From: Granulicella sp. S190 | Lineage (GTDB): Bacteria > Acidobacteriota > Terriglobia > Terriglobales > Acidobacteriaceae | Assembly (NCBI RefSeq): GCF_009766095.1 | Contig: NZ_LMUD01000039.1 | Span: 158,381 to 222,380 of the forward strand | Length of the DNA stretch: 64,000 bases | Direction of reading: 5' to 3' | Shown: positions 48,950-57,755 of the stretch, in pieces | Position numbering within the stretch: the stretch's first letter is position 1 | How the letters are laid out: each line of letters begins with the position of its first letter | Program-made: the position numbers and the translations under genes | Notes under the pieces: generated by a model | The model's database searches: none | Told to the model about the DNA's origin: nothing | The model's input: the letters and a program-made list of their open reading frames with translations, nothing else

Positions 48950-49597
48950 CTACTTCCCGTACGAAGGCCCCTCATTGGGCCGCTGGACAGGAAGATAGGG
49001 TTCCACGGCAAGAAGGCCGGAGAGAGTGCTACGCTCCTCCTCCGAAAACTGTCCTCGGAATCTATCGGAGTTCAAGATTGCCTGGCGCTGCGCCTGGGGC
49101 ATCTCGCGAAGATCGCGAAACGCTCGCGCTACGAGGCGGCGACGGTCCTCCGGAAGTCCTCCAAGCTGCTGCATGGCCCCGCGCACCTGCTGCCGCTGCG
49201 GAGGGGTAAGCCTCTCCATCGCCTCGGTACGATCGAGAATGCGGCGGCGCTGATCCGGTGACATATTGTTCAACTGCGTGAGACGATCGCGCATACGCTG
49301 CTGGGTTGGCGGCGGCAGATCCCGAAAGCCGGGCTCGTTCTCAAGTGCGCGCTGTTGCTCGGGGAGAGGCAGATTGCTATGGCGATCCATCCACTGCGCC
49401 AAGTGCTCCTGGTTTCTCCTTGGCCCTGGCCCTGCGGGGCTTGGCCGCACCTGAGCCTGAGCTGCGGAGGGGCGGAAGACCGCGCCAGGTCTACGCGCAG
49501 CACCTCCCTGGGCCGTGACAACCGTCGAGGCAACCAACAAAAATGCCGCGGCTAGTGCCAAACCAACAGGACGCCGGAAGTGAAAGGAGGATGGCAT
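48950..49597 (-). CDS. DUF3106-type exported protein
   Basis: 215 residues. The signal peptide ends near VTAQ. The mature protein is low in hydrophobics and rich in Arg, Gln and Pro, with short repeated helical units of the form LPPPTQQRMRDRLTQL, MSPDQRRRILDRTEAM, LTPPQRQQVRGAMQQ and LPEDRRRLVARAFRDL, each about 20 residues. This pattern defines the DUF3106 family of predicted periplasmic proteins; the function is unknown. It lies downstream of the anti-sigma and sigma genes on the same strand (113 bp gap) and may belong to the same transcription unit, a frequent arrangement. Confidence 0.85.
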   Translation of the reverse strand: MPSSFHFRRPVGLALAAAFLLVASTVVTAQGGAARRPGAVFRPSAAQAQVRPSPAGPGPRRNQEHLAQWMDRHSNLPLPEQQRALENEPGFRDLPPPTQQRMRDRLTQLNNMSPDQRRRILDRTEAMERLTPPQRQQVRGAMQQLGGLPEDRRRLVARAFRDLREMPQAQRQAILNSDRFRGQFSEEERSTLSGLLAVEPYLPVQRPNEGPSYGK

Positions 49598-49710
49598 GTG
49601 CTCAGCGCATGAAGAGGATACAAGTCAATAGAAACTTATTGTTAAGAGCAGCTTATCGCGATCCCTCCCCCTTTCATCAATTTTCTTGAAGTAGGACATT
49701 GGCTCGAAGA

Positions 49711-50214
49711 TTAGCTGCTGGGTGGAGTTGTGGAATCGTCGGCTGGCTTATCGTCCTGCAGCAGTTGATCCATCGTCTGAAGCGCCTGGTCATTTTTATC
49801 GAGAATCTGCAGGTCTTGAACTGTCGCGGAAGTCTCAGGAGCTGGGTGAGGAAAGCCGGTGAGATTAGCAAACGTTCCGCCGCCCACCAAAAGGATAAGT
49901 GCCAGACCTGCCGCGAGCGCTGGACGAAGCTGACGCCCGGTATTGAAGAGGAAGCGAGATTTGAGCCGCTCAAACCAGCCCGCCGGTGCCAGTACCTGCT
50001 CCTCCCGAAGACGGACAGCAAGCTTCTGGTCGAAGTACGGGGACGGCTCCGGAGCCTTCCAGGTGTCGAGCAAAGCAAACGTAGCCTCTAACGATTTGAA
50101 CTCTTGAGTGCAAGCCGTGCACGACTCAAGATGCGTTTGCATCTCCCGGCTTACAGGCACGCCCGGATCCAGAAGAAGATCGACGATAGCGGATTGGCAG
50201 TCTTTACAGATCAT
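49711..50214 (-). CDS. Anti-sigma factor with zinc-finger (zf-HC2) domain
   Basis: 167 residues from the ATG at 50214, with AAAGG about 7 bp upstream. The N-terminal zinc-binding anti-sigma domain has Cys in MICKDC, then HLESCTAC (His-x3-Cys-x2-Cys). One membrane segment near residues 98-116 (ALAAGLALILLVGGGTF) follows, and a short Asp/Thr/Pro-rich periplasmic tail. It should hold the ECF sigma factor encoded 71 bp upstream at the membrane until a signal, perhaps a redox or envelope one, releases it. Confidence 0.87.
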   Translation of the reverse strand: MICKDCQSAIVDLLLDPGVPVSREMQTHLESCTACTQEFKSLEATFALLDTWKAPEPSPYFDQKLAVRLREEQVLAPAGWFERLKSRFLFNTGRQLRPALAAGLALILLVGGGTFANLTGFPHPAPETSATVQDLQILDKNDQALQTMDQLLQDDKPADDSTTPPSS

Positions 50215-50285
50215 AGTGACCCTTTCCAATTTCTTTGCTGCGGCGCGTTTCAGTGTGCGCATAAATTCCAGAGGCCTAAGCTGGC

Positions 50286-50936
50286 TTAAATAAAATCTTT
50301 CAATTTTTCGCGTAGTGTCTGATAGGCGCGAAAGAGTAATGATTTCGTGGCGGACTCGCTCAATTTAAGGACGTCACCAATCTGCTTGTAGTCCATACCT
50401 TCATACTTGTGCATGAGTACCGCCATGCGCTGCCGTTCAGGAAGCGCAAGCACATGTTCTCGAATAGCGTTGAGACGCTCTTGCCGCAGAAGTTTAGCTT
50501 CCACATCCGGGGTAGAGTCTGCAACATCCGGAGTTGTTCCGGTCTCGGAGTCGGCTTCATCGAGATAGACGGTCGAAGCGGTGCGCTCGTGCCGGGTATC
50601 TCGCGCATGGTTCACTCCCAGATTGGTCGCAATTCGGTAGAGCCAGGTGCTGAACCGAGCCTCGGCTCGATAAGTCTCTCTGGACCTGTAAACCCGGAGG
50701 AACACCTCTTGCGCCAGCTCCTCGGCCACCGCCTGGTTATGAACCATACGATACATAAAGTGAATGATCGGCTTGCGGTACTTCTGGATCAGGAAGTCAA
50801 AGCCCGCCATGTTGCCGGTGCGCAACTCCAGCATGATTGCGGCATCGTCCATCTGCCCGAACTCGCCAGCTGCATGATGTGTCTCCGCAGTCTGGAGGTT
50901 CTCGAAGAGTCTCGGATTGATCGCCAGAGTAGCCAT
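50286..50936 (-). CDS. ECF-type RNA polymerase sigma factor
   Basis: 216 residues from the ATG at 50936 (MATLAINPRL), which has GAGG 5 bp upstream. The frame stays open to ATG 51068 and beyond, so a Pro-rich 44-residue N-terminal extension is possible. Region 2 is VAEELAQEVFLRVYRSRETYRAEARFSTWLYRIATN and region 4 is LPERQRMAVLMHKYEGMDYKQIGDVLKLSESATKSLLFRAY. It forms an operon with the zf-HC2 anti-sigma gene downstream. Target promoters cannot be told from here. Confidence 0.9.
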   Translation of the reverse strand: MATLAINPRLFENLQTAETHHAAGEFGQMDDAAIMLELRTGNMAGFDFLIQKYRKPIIHFMYRMVHNQAVAEELAQEVFLRVYRSRETYRAEARFSTWLYRIATNLGVNHARDTRHERTASTVYLDEADSETGTTPDVADSTPDVEAKLLRQERLNAIREHVLALPERQRMAVLMHKYEGMDYKQIGDVLKLSESATKSLLFRAYQTLREKLKDFI

Positions 50937-51234
50937 ATCATCCTCAACCCCATCTTGGCCACTGGGTTGCGTTTCTTCCTCAAATTTCGCCTGAATCTCC
51001 GTATTGCCCTCTCTGGGAAGGAGGCCTGGGGGGGCAGCACGGCGGGGATTCGGAGGGGGAGCGGACATCTGCTGGTCGATTGTACCGCCAGCGAAAGCTC
51101 GTACCCAAGTATTCCCTGCCCAGCCCTGGTCAGGTGGAACTTGTTGGCGAAACGGAACTTGGTCAACCGGAAAGAGGGATGCTATTCTAGGTAAAAGCTT
51201 TGATGAGTGGATCGTGAGATCAGCCGAAGCCACC

Positions 51235-51309
51235 GGGCGCATAACTCAGCGGTAGAGTGCCACCTTCACACGGTGGAAGTCGTAGGTTCGAATCCTGCTG
51301 TGCCCACCA
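51235..51309 (+). tRNA. tRNA-Val (anticodon CAC)
   Basis: 75 nt with encoded CCA. Acceptor GGGCGCA pairs with TGTGCCC (one G-T pair), anticodon arm CCACC-TTCACAC-GGTGG with CAC at 34-36, T arm with GGTTCGAATCC. It reads GTG codons. The accessory region starts right after its 3' end. Confidence 0.96.
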
Positions 51310-51519
51310 TATTTTGAACAACTTACAGGCAGGCCGAGAGGCGATTTGTAGCATTTGAGATAAATGCTCAATTCATCCTCTTCGAACCTGCGTTGCAGGT
51401 TGCATCGCGTGGGCAGTCCCTACCCTCATTTAGACTCCACAATTTGCTTGCTGAGGGCTGGCTGGGCGATCTTCAGCAACGCACCTGAAGTTGAAGTTCC
51501 TCAGCTAGTAAAGGCAGCG

Positions 51520-51680
51520 GCTTGAAGTCGAACCTCTAGAATGATTCGAAACCGGGCCACATTCCTAAGGGCGCTCTTCCAGATGCCTTTCAGACACCGA
51601 CTCGTACTCCTTCAAAGTCGGGGAGATGAAGCAGTTCCAGTCGCATACACCAGCATGTCGATCCGTTCCGGTGTCTAACC
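51520..51680 (-). pseudogene. Possible decayed flavin monooxygenase remnant
   Basis: The minus strand reads ERIDMLVYATGT, resembling the D-hydrophobic-ATGF motif of Baeyer-Villiger and other flavin-containing monooxygenases. It then continues in another frame as LHLPDFEGVRVGV, stop, KASGRAPLGMWPGFES, resembling the following part of the same family. At least one frameshift and one stop interrupt it, and no intact gene surrounds it. The evidence is motif-level only. Apart from this and the regulatory site at 51766, the 51310-51892 gap shows no gene. Confidence 0.3.
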
Positions 51681-51765
51681 GATGAAGATGCCAGAATCCC
51701 ATTCAGAAGTTCTAGTATTTCGAGGGTATTTTCTTGCATCTCCTTGCCCCGATCTCTGCTCTTAT

Positions 51766-51798
51766 GTACACCGGGTATTATTGGTCAATATGGTGTTT
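51766..51798. promoter_or_regulatory. 33-bp inverted repeat, site C (ACACC-N19-GGTGT)
   Basis: ACACC at 51768-51772 and GGTGT at 51792-51796, 24 bp apart start to start, as in the sites at 53709, 61640 and 63264. The right edge lies 95 bp upstream of the first hydrolase ATG. The outer bases are less symmetric here than in sites A and B. Confidence 0.6.
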
Positions 51799-51892
51799 AA
51801 GCCGTTATTCGTATCGGACGTTGCGGTTTGGGTTTCCCAAGGACGAACTGGTGCCGCTACTGACAGATTCGCTTCGATGAAAGGAATACGAC

Positions 51893-52741
51893 ATGATTAC
51901 GTACCAACATGCTGAAGTCCGCGGTTTGAAGATTTTCTACAGAGAAGCCGGCAAGAGGGGTGCACCCACTATTGTTCTTTTGCATGGATTCCCCACATCG
52001 TCATTTATGTTTCGAAACCTTATCCCTCTTCTAGCGGAGACGAACCATGTCATCGCTCCGGACTATCCGGGCTTCGGTTTCAGCGACGCCCCCTCCGTGA
52101 AGGACTTTGAGTACACCTTCGACAATGTTGCGAGTGTTATGGAGGAGTTCCTCTTTCGCAAGCTCGGGTTGGATAAGTTCAGCATTTATGTGCAGGACTA
52201 TGGTGCGCCGATCGGCTATCGCATTGCGACATCGAATCCAAAGGCGATCGATAAAATCGTGGTTCAGAACGGGAATGCTTACGTCGTTGGTATTGGCGGC
52301 GCTTTCGATCCAATGAAGCCCTTCTGGGCGAACCGGAATGCCGAGACGGAAGCACCTGTCCGAGGTATGTTGACTCTCGATACCACTAAATTTCAGTACA
52401 CGCATGGCGCGAAAGATCCTTCGAAGATCAGTCCGGACACGTATACCTTCGACCAGGCGCTGCTTGATCGTCCCGGAAATAACGATATTCAGTTGAATCT
52501 CCTTCACAACTATCAGTCGAACCCGCCCAAGTATGAAGGTTGGCATGAGTTTCTCAGGACGCACCAGCCCCCCATGCTGATCGTATGGGGCAAAAACGAT
52601 CCGTTCTTCACAGTCGAGGGTGCGAAGGCTTACTTGAAGGATGTTCCCAAGGCGGAACTCCACCTGCTCGATACCGGTCACTTCGCCCTGGAAGAAGAGT
52701 TGGACTTTATTGCTGAAAAGATGAATAGGTTTCTTGCCTGA
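51893..52741 (+). CDS. Alpha/beta hydrolase, haloalkane dehalogenase/epoxide hydrolase type
   Basis: 282 residues. HGFPTSSFMFRNLIP carries the oxyanion HGFP motif, and YPGFGFSDAP follows. The nucleophile elbow is VQDYGAPIGYRIA, with Asp instead of Ser, as in haloalkane dehalogenases and epoxide hydrolases. The acid is probably the Asp of WGKNDPFF and the base His is in DTGHFALEE. A cap domain spans about residues 135-210. It opens C-halogen or epoxide bonds through an alkyl-enzyme ester; which one cannot be decided. It leads a two-gene unit with the next hydrolase and lies behind a conserved 33-bp operator-like repeat. Confidence 0.88.
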   Translation: MITYQHAEVRGLKIFYREAGKRGAPTIVLLHGFPTSSFMFRNLIPLLAETNHVIAPDYPGFGFSDAPSVKDFEYTFDNVASVMEEFLFRKLGLDKFSIYVQDYGAPIGYRIATSNPKAIDKIVVQNGNAYVVGIGGAFDPMKPFWANRNAETEAPVRGMLTLDTTKFQYTHGAKDPSKISPDTYTFDQALLDRPGNNDIQLNLLHNYQSNPPKYEGWHEFLRTHQPPMLIVWGKNDPFFTVEGAKAYLKDVPKAELHLLDTGHFALEEELDFIAEKMNRFLA

Positions 52742-52801
52742 ACAATCAGATGCCGGGGAGAGATGCTCTCCCCGGCACCTGGTCTAAAGAAAGGGGTAAT
52801 G

Positions 52802-53500
52802 ATGAGTTTTCAAAAGGACGCAACCGTGGTCTTTGTTCATGGTGCCTGGGGGGACGGGTCCAGCTGGGGCACCGTGATAAATTCGATCTCCGAGGCTGGC
52901 CTCAAGGTGGTTTGCGCTCCAATTCCTATGACTACGCTGAGTGACGATATCGCCGCTGTGCAAAGAGTGATAGAGCGCATTGACGGTCCGGTCCTGCTGG
53001 TGGGTCATGCCTATGCGGGTGCGGTCATTGCCGGTGCCGAAGACAGCAAAGTGAAAGGATTGGTGTACATCACGGCCTTGGCACCTGACGAAGGTGAAAC
53101 AGTCGCGGAGGTCTTCTATCGGCATACTCCGCATAGCGAGGCTCCGCAGCTGGCGCCCGACAAGAATGGCTACATCTGGATTCCGCACGAAGCATTCTCG
53201 AAGGCCTTCGCTCAGCATGCGAAGGCGGATGAGTTGGTGCGGCTTGAGGCTGTCCAGCGTCCGATTCACGTGTCCTGCATTCAAGAGAAATCACCTGCGC
53301 CCGCGTGGAAGAAAAAAGCCACCTGGTTTCTGATCGCGCAAGAGGATCGAATGATTGTGGAGAAGACACAACGATTCATGGCCGAACGGATGAACGCAAC
53401 GATCCGTAGTGCGCCTGCCGACCATACCCCCTCGTTGACTCTGCCCAAGGCGGTCGTGGATATAGTTTTGGAAGCCGCTCAGGCGACCCTCACAAATTAG
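52802..53500 (+). CDS. Alpha/beta hydrolase-like protein lacking the nucleophile Ser
   Basis: 232 residues from the ATG at 52802 (an ATG one codon earlier is possible; GGGG lies just upstream). VFVHGAWGDGSSWGTVI and the C-terminal His in PADHTPSLT are typical of the EstC/salicylate-esterase-like branch. At the nucleophile elbow the usual GHSYGG reads GHAYAGAVIAG, so Ser is replaced by Ala. Either the protein uses another residue or it is a non-hydrolytic member. It follows the previous hydrolase by 60 bp and is closed by a strong terminator. Confidence 0.82.
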   Translation: MSFQKDATVVFVHGAWGDGSSWGTVINSISEAGLKVVCAPIPMTTLSDDIAAVQRVIERIDGPVLLVGHAYAGAVIAGAEDSKVKGLVYITALAPDEGETVAEVFYRHTPHSEAPQLAPDKNGYIWIPHEAFSKAFAQHAKADELVRLEAVQRPIHVSCIQEKSPAPAWKKKATWFLIAQEDRMIVEKTQRFMAERMNATIRSAPADHTPSLTLPKAVVDIVLEAAQATLTN

Positions 53501-53518
53501 ACGGACGAAAATCTTGAC

Positions 53519-53551
53519 GAGCCTCATCCGACGGATGAGGCTCTTTCTTTA
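53519..53551 (+). terminator. Rho-independent terminator after the hydrolase pair
   Basis: Perfect 11-bp stem GAGCCTCATCC / GGATGAGGCTC with a GAC loop, followed by TTTCTTTA. It starts 19 bp past the stop at 53500. Confidence 0.95.
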
Positions 53552-53708
53552 CTTGACGTTCCATGTCTGAACGGTCTCATTTAAGAGATCATTCGACGTT
53601 TTCGTTACTCACGAGTCCCTAAAGACGGCAAAATCTGCGGTGATACAGCCAATTTTTAGGTTAAAGATTGCGAGTCTATTTGTTCTAAAATTTTTTTCTA
53701 ATATCTTG

Positions 53709-53741
53709 CGACACCATTTAGAATCATTTTTAAAGGTGTCG
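53709..53741. promoter_or_regulatory. 33-bp inverted repeat, site A (CGACACC-N19-GGTGTCG)
   Basis: Seven-base arms are perfect inverted repeats 19 bp apart, with inner symmetry as well (CATTTA against TTAAAG). Spacing is identical to site B at 61640. It lies in the AT-rich 357-bp gap before the DUF417 gene, 167 bp from its start; I see no gene in that gap. Confidence 0.75.
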
Positions 53742-53908
53742 TCATCTGATTTGCAGATTGATTCTGCACCGCGATGGTGACTACGCGGGGTGAGAGCCGG
53801 TTGGGTTGGCGAGTTTTGTCTTGCGGTCTTTTCGGTGGCTCACTGGGTCTGTTACGTGAAGAGAAAAGGCAACCAGGAATCGCACACTACGGTATGAAGG
53901 AGAATGAA

Positions 53909-54466
53909 ATGAGCCAAGCGACGACAGCAGTTACATCATCGAGAACAAGTACCACGGACGATCTTTCCGTTTCACCTAGAAGTCTCATCACGAAGGTAGC
54001 CGCTGCGATTGCCGATCGAAACATCCCCTTCTTCGTAACAAGTATCGGCATGATCGTTATGCTGTTGTGGGCTGGCGCGTACAAATTAACCGCCCCTGGA
54101 GCAGAGGGGATCGTACCTCTCGTCTCCAATAGTCCGTTGATCAGCTGGCAATTCAAGTTGTTCGGCACATATGTCGGTTCGGACATAATCGGCATCACGG
54201 AATGGCTCGCAGCCACCCTGTTGATCGTTGGCTATATAAAGCCAAAGGCCGGAGTTCTGGGCGGTATGGTGGCAGTGGTTATGTTTTTCACAACCAGTAC
54301 AATGCTCATCACTACGCCGGGAACGACGAGCTTGGTCCACGGCATGCGCTATATGAGCTTCTTGGGATTGTTTCTCTACAAAGATGTCATTTCGCTTGGC
54401 GTGGCGTTCTATCTGATCGGCTATTTTGGCAAGAAAGCGATAGCTGTAGAGCACTCCAAAGCGTAA
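53909..54466 (+). CDS. DUF417 (YkgB/RclC-like) inner-membrane protein
   Basis: 185 residues from ATG 53909, with AAGGAG 7 bp upstream. About four membrane helices follow a hydrophilic 40-residue N terminus: FFVTSIGMIVMLLWAGAYKL, IIGITEWLAATLLIVGYI, GVLGGMVAVVMFFTTSTMLI and YKDVISLGVAFYLIGYFG. The motif AGAYKLTAPGAEGIVPLVSNSPLISW is characteristic of the DUF417 family, to which E. coli RclC, induced by reactive chlorine species, belongs. Biochemical role is unknown. It stands as a single-gene unit behind operator-like site A, and a flavoprotein of the RclA/MerA superfamily lies 9 kb downstream. Confidence 0.87.
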   Translation: MSQATTAVTSSRTSTTDDLSVSPRSLITKVAAAIADRNIPFFVTSIGMIVMLLWAGAYKLTAPGAEGIVPLVSNSPLISWQFKLFGTYVGSDIIGITEWLAATLLIVGYIKPKAGVLGGMVAVVMFFTTSTMLITTPGTTSLVHGMRYMSFLGLFLYKDVISLGVAFYLIGYFGKKAIAVEHSKA

Positions 54467-54525
54467 TGCAGATTCACCTTGGATTCCTGAGCCAGACGAT
54501 GCTCTAAACCAGGCGATTTACTGGA

Positions 54526-54554
54526 CTCAGCGAGACGTTGTACTTCTCGCTGAG
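54526..54554. terminator. Hairpin after the DUF417 gene
   Basis: CTCAGCGAG and CTCGCTGAG form a perfect 9-bp stem with an 11-nt loop, 60 bp past the stop. There is no T run, so it may be a weak terminator or an operator for the sensor-kinase gene. Confidence 0.4.
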
Positions 54555-54675
54555 AGTTCGGCTGAGACGAGTATAAGAGCTGTACTGCATGATATGTTCG
54601 CCATGAAGAGCGAGTCGTTCCTTGCAGAACCGCCTGGTAGAGTTGCGGTCTGAGAGCGAAAGTACATTGGTTCCC

Positions 54676-57600
54676 ATGCGAACACCGTTGCATTATCGCG
54701 ACTGGGTATCTAGGACGAGACTCCTATTCGCTATTGCGGCGCTCCTCTTAATTATTCCCAGGGGATGGGCGCTCGACCCAAAAGTACATATTACGCAGTA
54801 CTCCCATACTGCCTGGCGTACGCAGGACGGTTTCTTTGCCGGGTCTCCCCTACGGCTGTCACAAACCTTGGATGGGTACCTTTGGATCGGCACCGCCAAT
54901 GGCCTGTTCCGGTTCGATGGAGTACGTTTCGTGCCTTGGGCAGACCTCTCGGAGGACAAGGTGCTTGCGTCGGCGAACGTTTCGGCGCTATTTGCTGGTC
55001 GCGATGGCAGTCTTTGGATCGGAGCAGGTTTCCGTCTCTACCGATGGAAGGATAACCATCTCACCCAGTATTCCAGTCGAGATGAAAACGTAAGTTCGAT
55101 GGTTGAGGCACCGGACGGGACGATTTGGTTCGCACGATCAAGATTGAGGTCTAGCGACAAAGATGGTGTGCTGTGTCGGGTGCAAGGCACAGGAACCCAA
55201 TGTGTCGGAGAGCTAGATTCAATCTCTCTGCCGTTCCCAAACGATCTGGTTTTGGACGCGGATGGCAACTTTTGGATATGTAGCGGTGCGCATCTGGTGC
55301 GTTGGCGAGCTGGGTCGAAATCGACGTGGGCTCTCGGAAGTCCTCCCCAAAGAGAAGATCAGGGGGCAATCGAAACACTTCTCCTGGATCGCCAAAACAC
55401 CCTTTGGGCAGGGCTCAACTCTCTTAGCAAGGGCTCCGGACTGGGCAAGATTAGCGACGGTCGATGGAAACCACTTGACTCACCAGAATTCAAGTTTGCC
55501 GACAATTCCATCAGAAAACTGCTGATGGATCACAATGGCTCCATGTGGGTAGGCACGGAAGATCACGGGATATACAGAATCACCGACGGCAAGGTCGATC
55601 ACTTCGACAGTCGTGATGGTTTGTCCAGCGACGCCGTGCGCGACATCTACCAAGACCACGAAGGCACACTCTGGGTAGCGACTTCCAAAGGGATCGACAG
55701 TTTTCATGATTCCACGGTGGTCTCTTTCTCTCAACGAGAAGGCCTCCACCTTGACCGCGCTAGGTCAATACTCTCCGCTTCCGACAAGACAATTTGGATC
55801 GGCAACAATGGGAGCCTTGATGCCTGGCGCAATGGCGCCATCACGTCGCTACTCATGAAAGATGGCCTCTTTGGCCGAAATGTCACCTCTCTCCTTGAAG
55901 ATCCGAAACGGGGACTTTGGGTCGGTATCGGATTCGGATTGTACTTATATGACGGACGAGGGTTCAAACAGATCATAGCTCCCGAAGGTCCGAACCTCGT
56001 CATGGATATGGCGCTCGCGAAAGATGGCAGCGTGTGGATTGCGTTAGCCGGGGTGGTCGGCGGAGACCTGTTCCAGTTCGAAGGGAACCACCTCATTAAG
56101 CATCAGAGTTTTGCGGACAATGAGTTACTGCTCTCATTAGCCACCGATACGCACGAAGGGCTATGGATAGCCGGTGATAAGCTTCGCTACTGGTCAAGAA
56201 CGAAGAAGACAGAGGTTGCCAATTGGGATCCGCGATATGGATACATAAGGGACATTGCTATTGATGGCGATGACTTCGTGTGGTTCGGAGCGACAAAAAG
56301 CTTAGTAGGATCTCGAGCTAGTCACTTGCAGGCAATGACAGTAGCTAATGGGCTTCCTTGTGAACGCATCAATTCGCTTATCACTGATAATCGCCAGGCT
56401 CTTTGGCTGGATGCGCAATGCGGCCTCATAAAAATCGAGAAGGGAGAGTTGCAGCGCTGGTGGTCGCAGCCGAAGAGTCAAGTGAAGATGACTATTTTCG
56501 ATGGCCTTGACGGGTTCAAAGGTGGGAAAGAAACATTCCATCCCGCTGTTGCGAGATCGTCGGACGGTAGGTTGTGGTTTGTCAATGGAAGCGTCGTGCA
56601 GACGATAGACCCCGAGCATCTCAATCGAAATGAATTGCCTCCGCCTATCCATATCGAGCGGGTTGTAGCCGAAACCAAATCCTATCCAGTAAACGATCCC
56701 GTCCATTTCCCGAAGTCAACGAAAAACATTGAGATCAACTACACCGGTCTGAGCTTCGTAATTCCCCAGCGGGTTCGTTTTCGGTATAAATTGCAGGGTT
56801 ACGATACTCAATGGCAAGAGGTAGGATCGCGGCGATCTGCGTTTTATACCAACCTCCGTCCCGCCAAATATACGTTTCAAGTTATTGGCTGCAATAACGA
56901 TGGCGTCTGGAGTGATTCGCCAGCAACCATTCAGTTCGATATTGCCCCCGCCTTCCACCAGACAATATGGTTCCGATTTCTCTTGGGAGCTTTCTTCCTC
57001 GGAGCACTCGTCGGTGTGGATTCGCTTCGGGTTCGCCAAGCGACGGCACGAATAAAGTCTCGTTTAGAGGAGAGGCTTGAGGAGCGTGGCCGCATCGCTC
57101 GAGAGCTCCACGACACGCTCATTCAGAGTGTTGACGGATTGATGATTTATCTTCAAGCTGCAATTGATGAACCTGATAGTCAGCGAGGCCGCGCGAAGTT
57201 GGAAAAGGCTTTAGATCGAGCTGATGAAGTTCTGGCAGAAGGCCGGGAGAGGGTTCATGTTCTCCGATTGGAGGCGGTTGAGATAGAGGATTTGGCGCAG
57301 TCGCTTACCGAGTATGCCGAAAAGCGAACGCAAGAACCTTGCATTGGGTTTTCACTAGTGCAAGAAGGCTGCGGGAGACCTCTTGACCCACTAGTTCGTG
57401 ACGAAGCATTTCGTATCGGCAGAGAGGCTTTGTCGAATGCGTTCGAGCACTCAGCGGCTACCAAGGTCGAAATAATTATGAAATACGATAGGAGGCAATT
57501 TGGTCTGACGATCATAGACAACGGAACTGGGATTCCTGAACAATTTCTAGAGAGAGGAAGACCTGGACATTGGGGTCTCACGGGAATGCGAGAGCGTGCC

Positions 57601-57747
57601 AGGTACGTCCATGGCGATCTGACCATATCCAGCAATTCGACACAGGGCACGACGATTGAACTTTTGATTCCTGCACGTTTCGCATACCCGAGACGATACA
57701 GGCTGTTTTCTTCATTCGGTAGAACGACTGATAGTGAGCGAGGTTGA
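54676..57747 (+). CDS. Sensor histidine kinase with Reg_prop propeller and Y_Y_Y domain
   Basis: 1023 residues from ATG 54676, where the basic-then-hydrophobic N terminus fits best; a TTG at 54622 gives 1041. A signal/anchor segment (RLLFAIAALLLIIPRGWA) leads to a periplasmic two-propeller sensor with Reg_prop repeats (DGYLWIGTANGLFRFDG, DGSLWIGAG, LWVATSKGIDSF, DKTIWIGN). Then follow a Y_Y_Y domain (near PAKYTFQVIGCNNDG), one membrane helix (about residues 765-785), a HisKA_3 dimerisation domain with RIARELHDTLIQ and a HATPase with NAFEHSAA and DNGTGIP. No receiver domain is fused. It pairs with the NarL-type regulator 8 bp downstream. Confidence 0.9.
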   Translation: MRTPLHYRDWVSRTRLLFAIAALLLIIPRGWALDPKVHITQYSHTAWRTQDGFFAGSPLRLSQTLDGYLWIGTANGLFRFDGVRFVPWADLSEDKVLASANVSALFAGRDGSLWIGAGFRLYRWKDNHLTQYSSRDENVSSMVEAPDGTIWFARSRLRSSDKDGVLCRVQGTGTQCVGELDSISLPFPNDLVLDADGNFWICSGAHLVRWRAGSKSTWALGSPPQREDQGAIETLLLDRQNTLWAGLNSLSKGSGLGKISDGRWKPLDSPEFKFADNSIRKLLMDHNGSMWVGTEDHGIYRITDGKVDHFDSRDGLSSDAVRDIYQDHEGTLWVATSKGIDSFHDSTVVSFSQREGLHLDRARSILSASDKTIWIGNNGSLDAWRNGAITSLLMKDGLFGRNVTSLLEDPKRGLWVGIGFGLYLYDGRGFKQIIAPEGPNLVMDMALAKDGSVWIALAGVVGGDLFQFEGNHLIKHQSFADNELLLSLATDTHEGLWIAGDKLRYWSRTKKTEVANWDPRYGYIRDIAIDGDDFVWFGATKSLVGSRASHLQAMTVANGLPCERINSLITDNRQALWLDAQCGLIKIEKGELQRWWSQPKSQVKMTIFDGLDGFKGGKETFHPAVARSSDGRLWFVNGSVVQTIDPEHLNRNELPPPIHIERVVAETKSYPVNDPVHFPKSTKNIEINYTGLSFVIPQRVRFRYKLQGYDTQWQEVGSRRSAFYTNLRPAKYTFQVIGCNNDGVWSDSPATIQFDIAPAFHQTIWFRFLLGAFFLGALVGVDSLRVRQATARIKSRLEERLEERGRIARELHDTLIQSVDGLMIYLQAAIDEPDSQRGRAKLEKALDRADEVLAEGRERVHVLRLEAVEIEDLAQSLTEYAEKRTQEPCIGFSLVQEGCGRPLDPLVRDEAFRIGREALSNAFEHSAATKVEIIMKYDRRQFGLTIIDNGTGIPEQFLERGRPGHWGLTGMRERARYVHGDLTISSNSTQGTTIELLIPARFAYPRRYRLFSSFGRTTDSERG

Positions 57748-57755
57748 GCAAGTAG

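Noticed and set aside
53709..53741. Reading site A as a transcription terminator
   Set aside because: The loop of 19 bp is long, there is no GC-rich stem or T run, a strong terminator already ends the upstream gene at 53551, and the same geometry recurs at other promoters.
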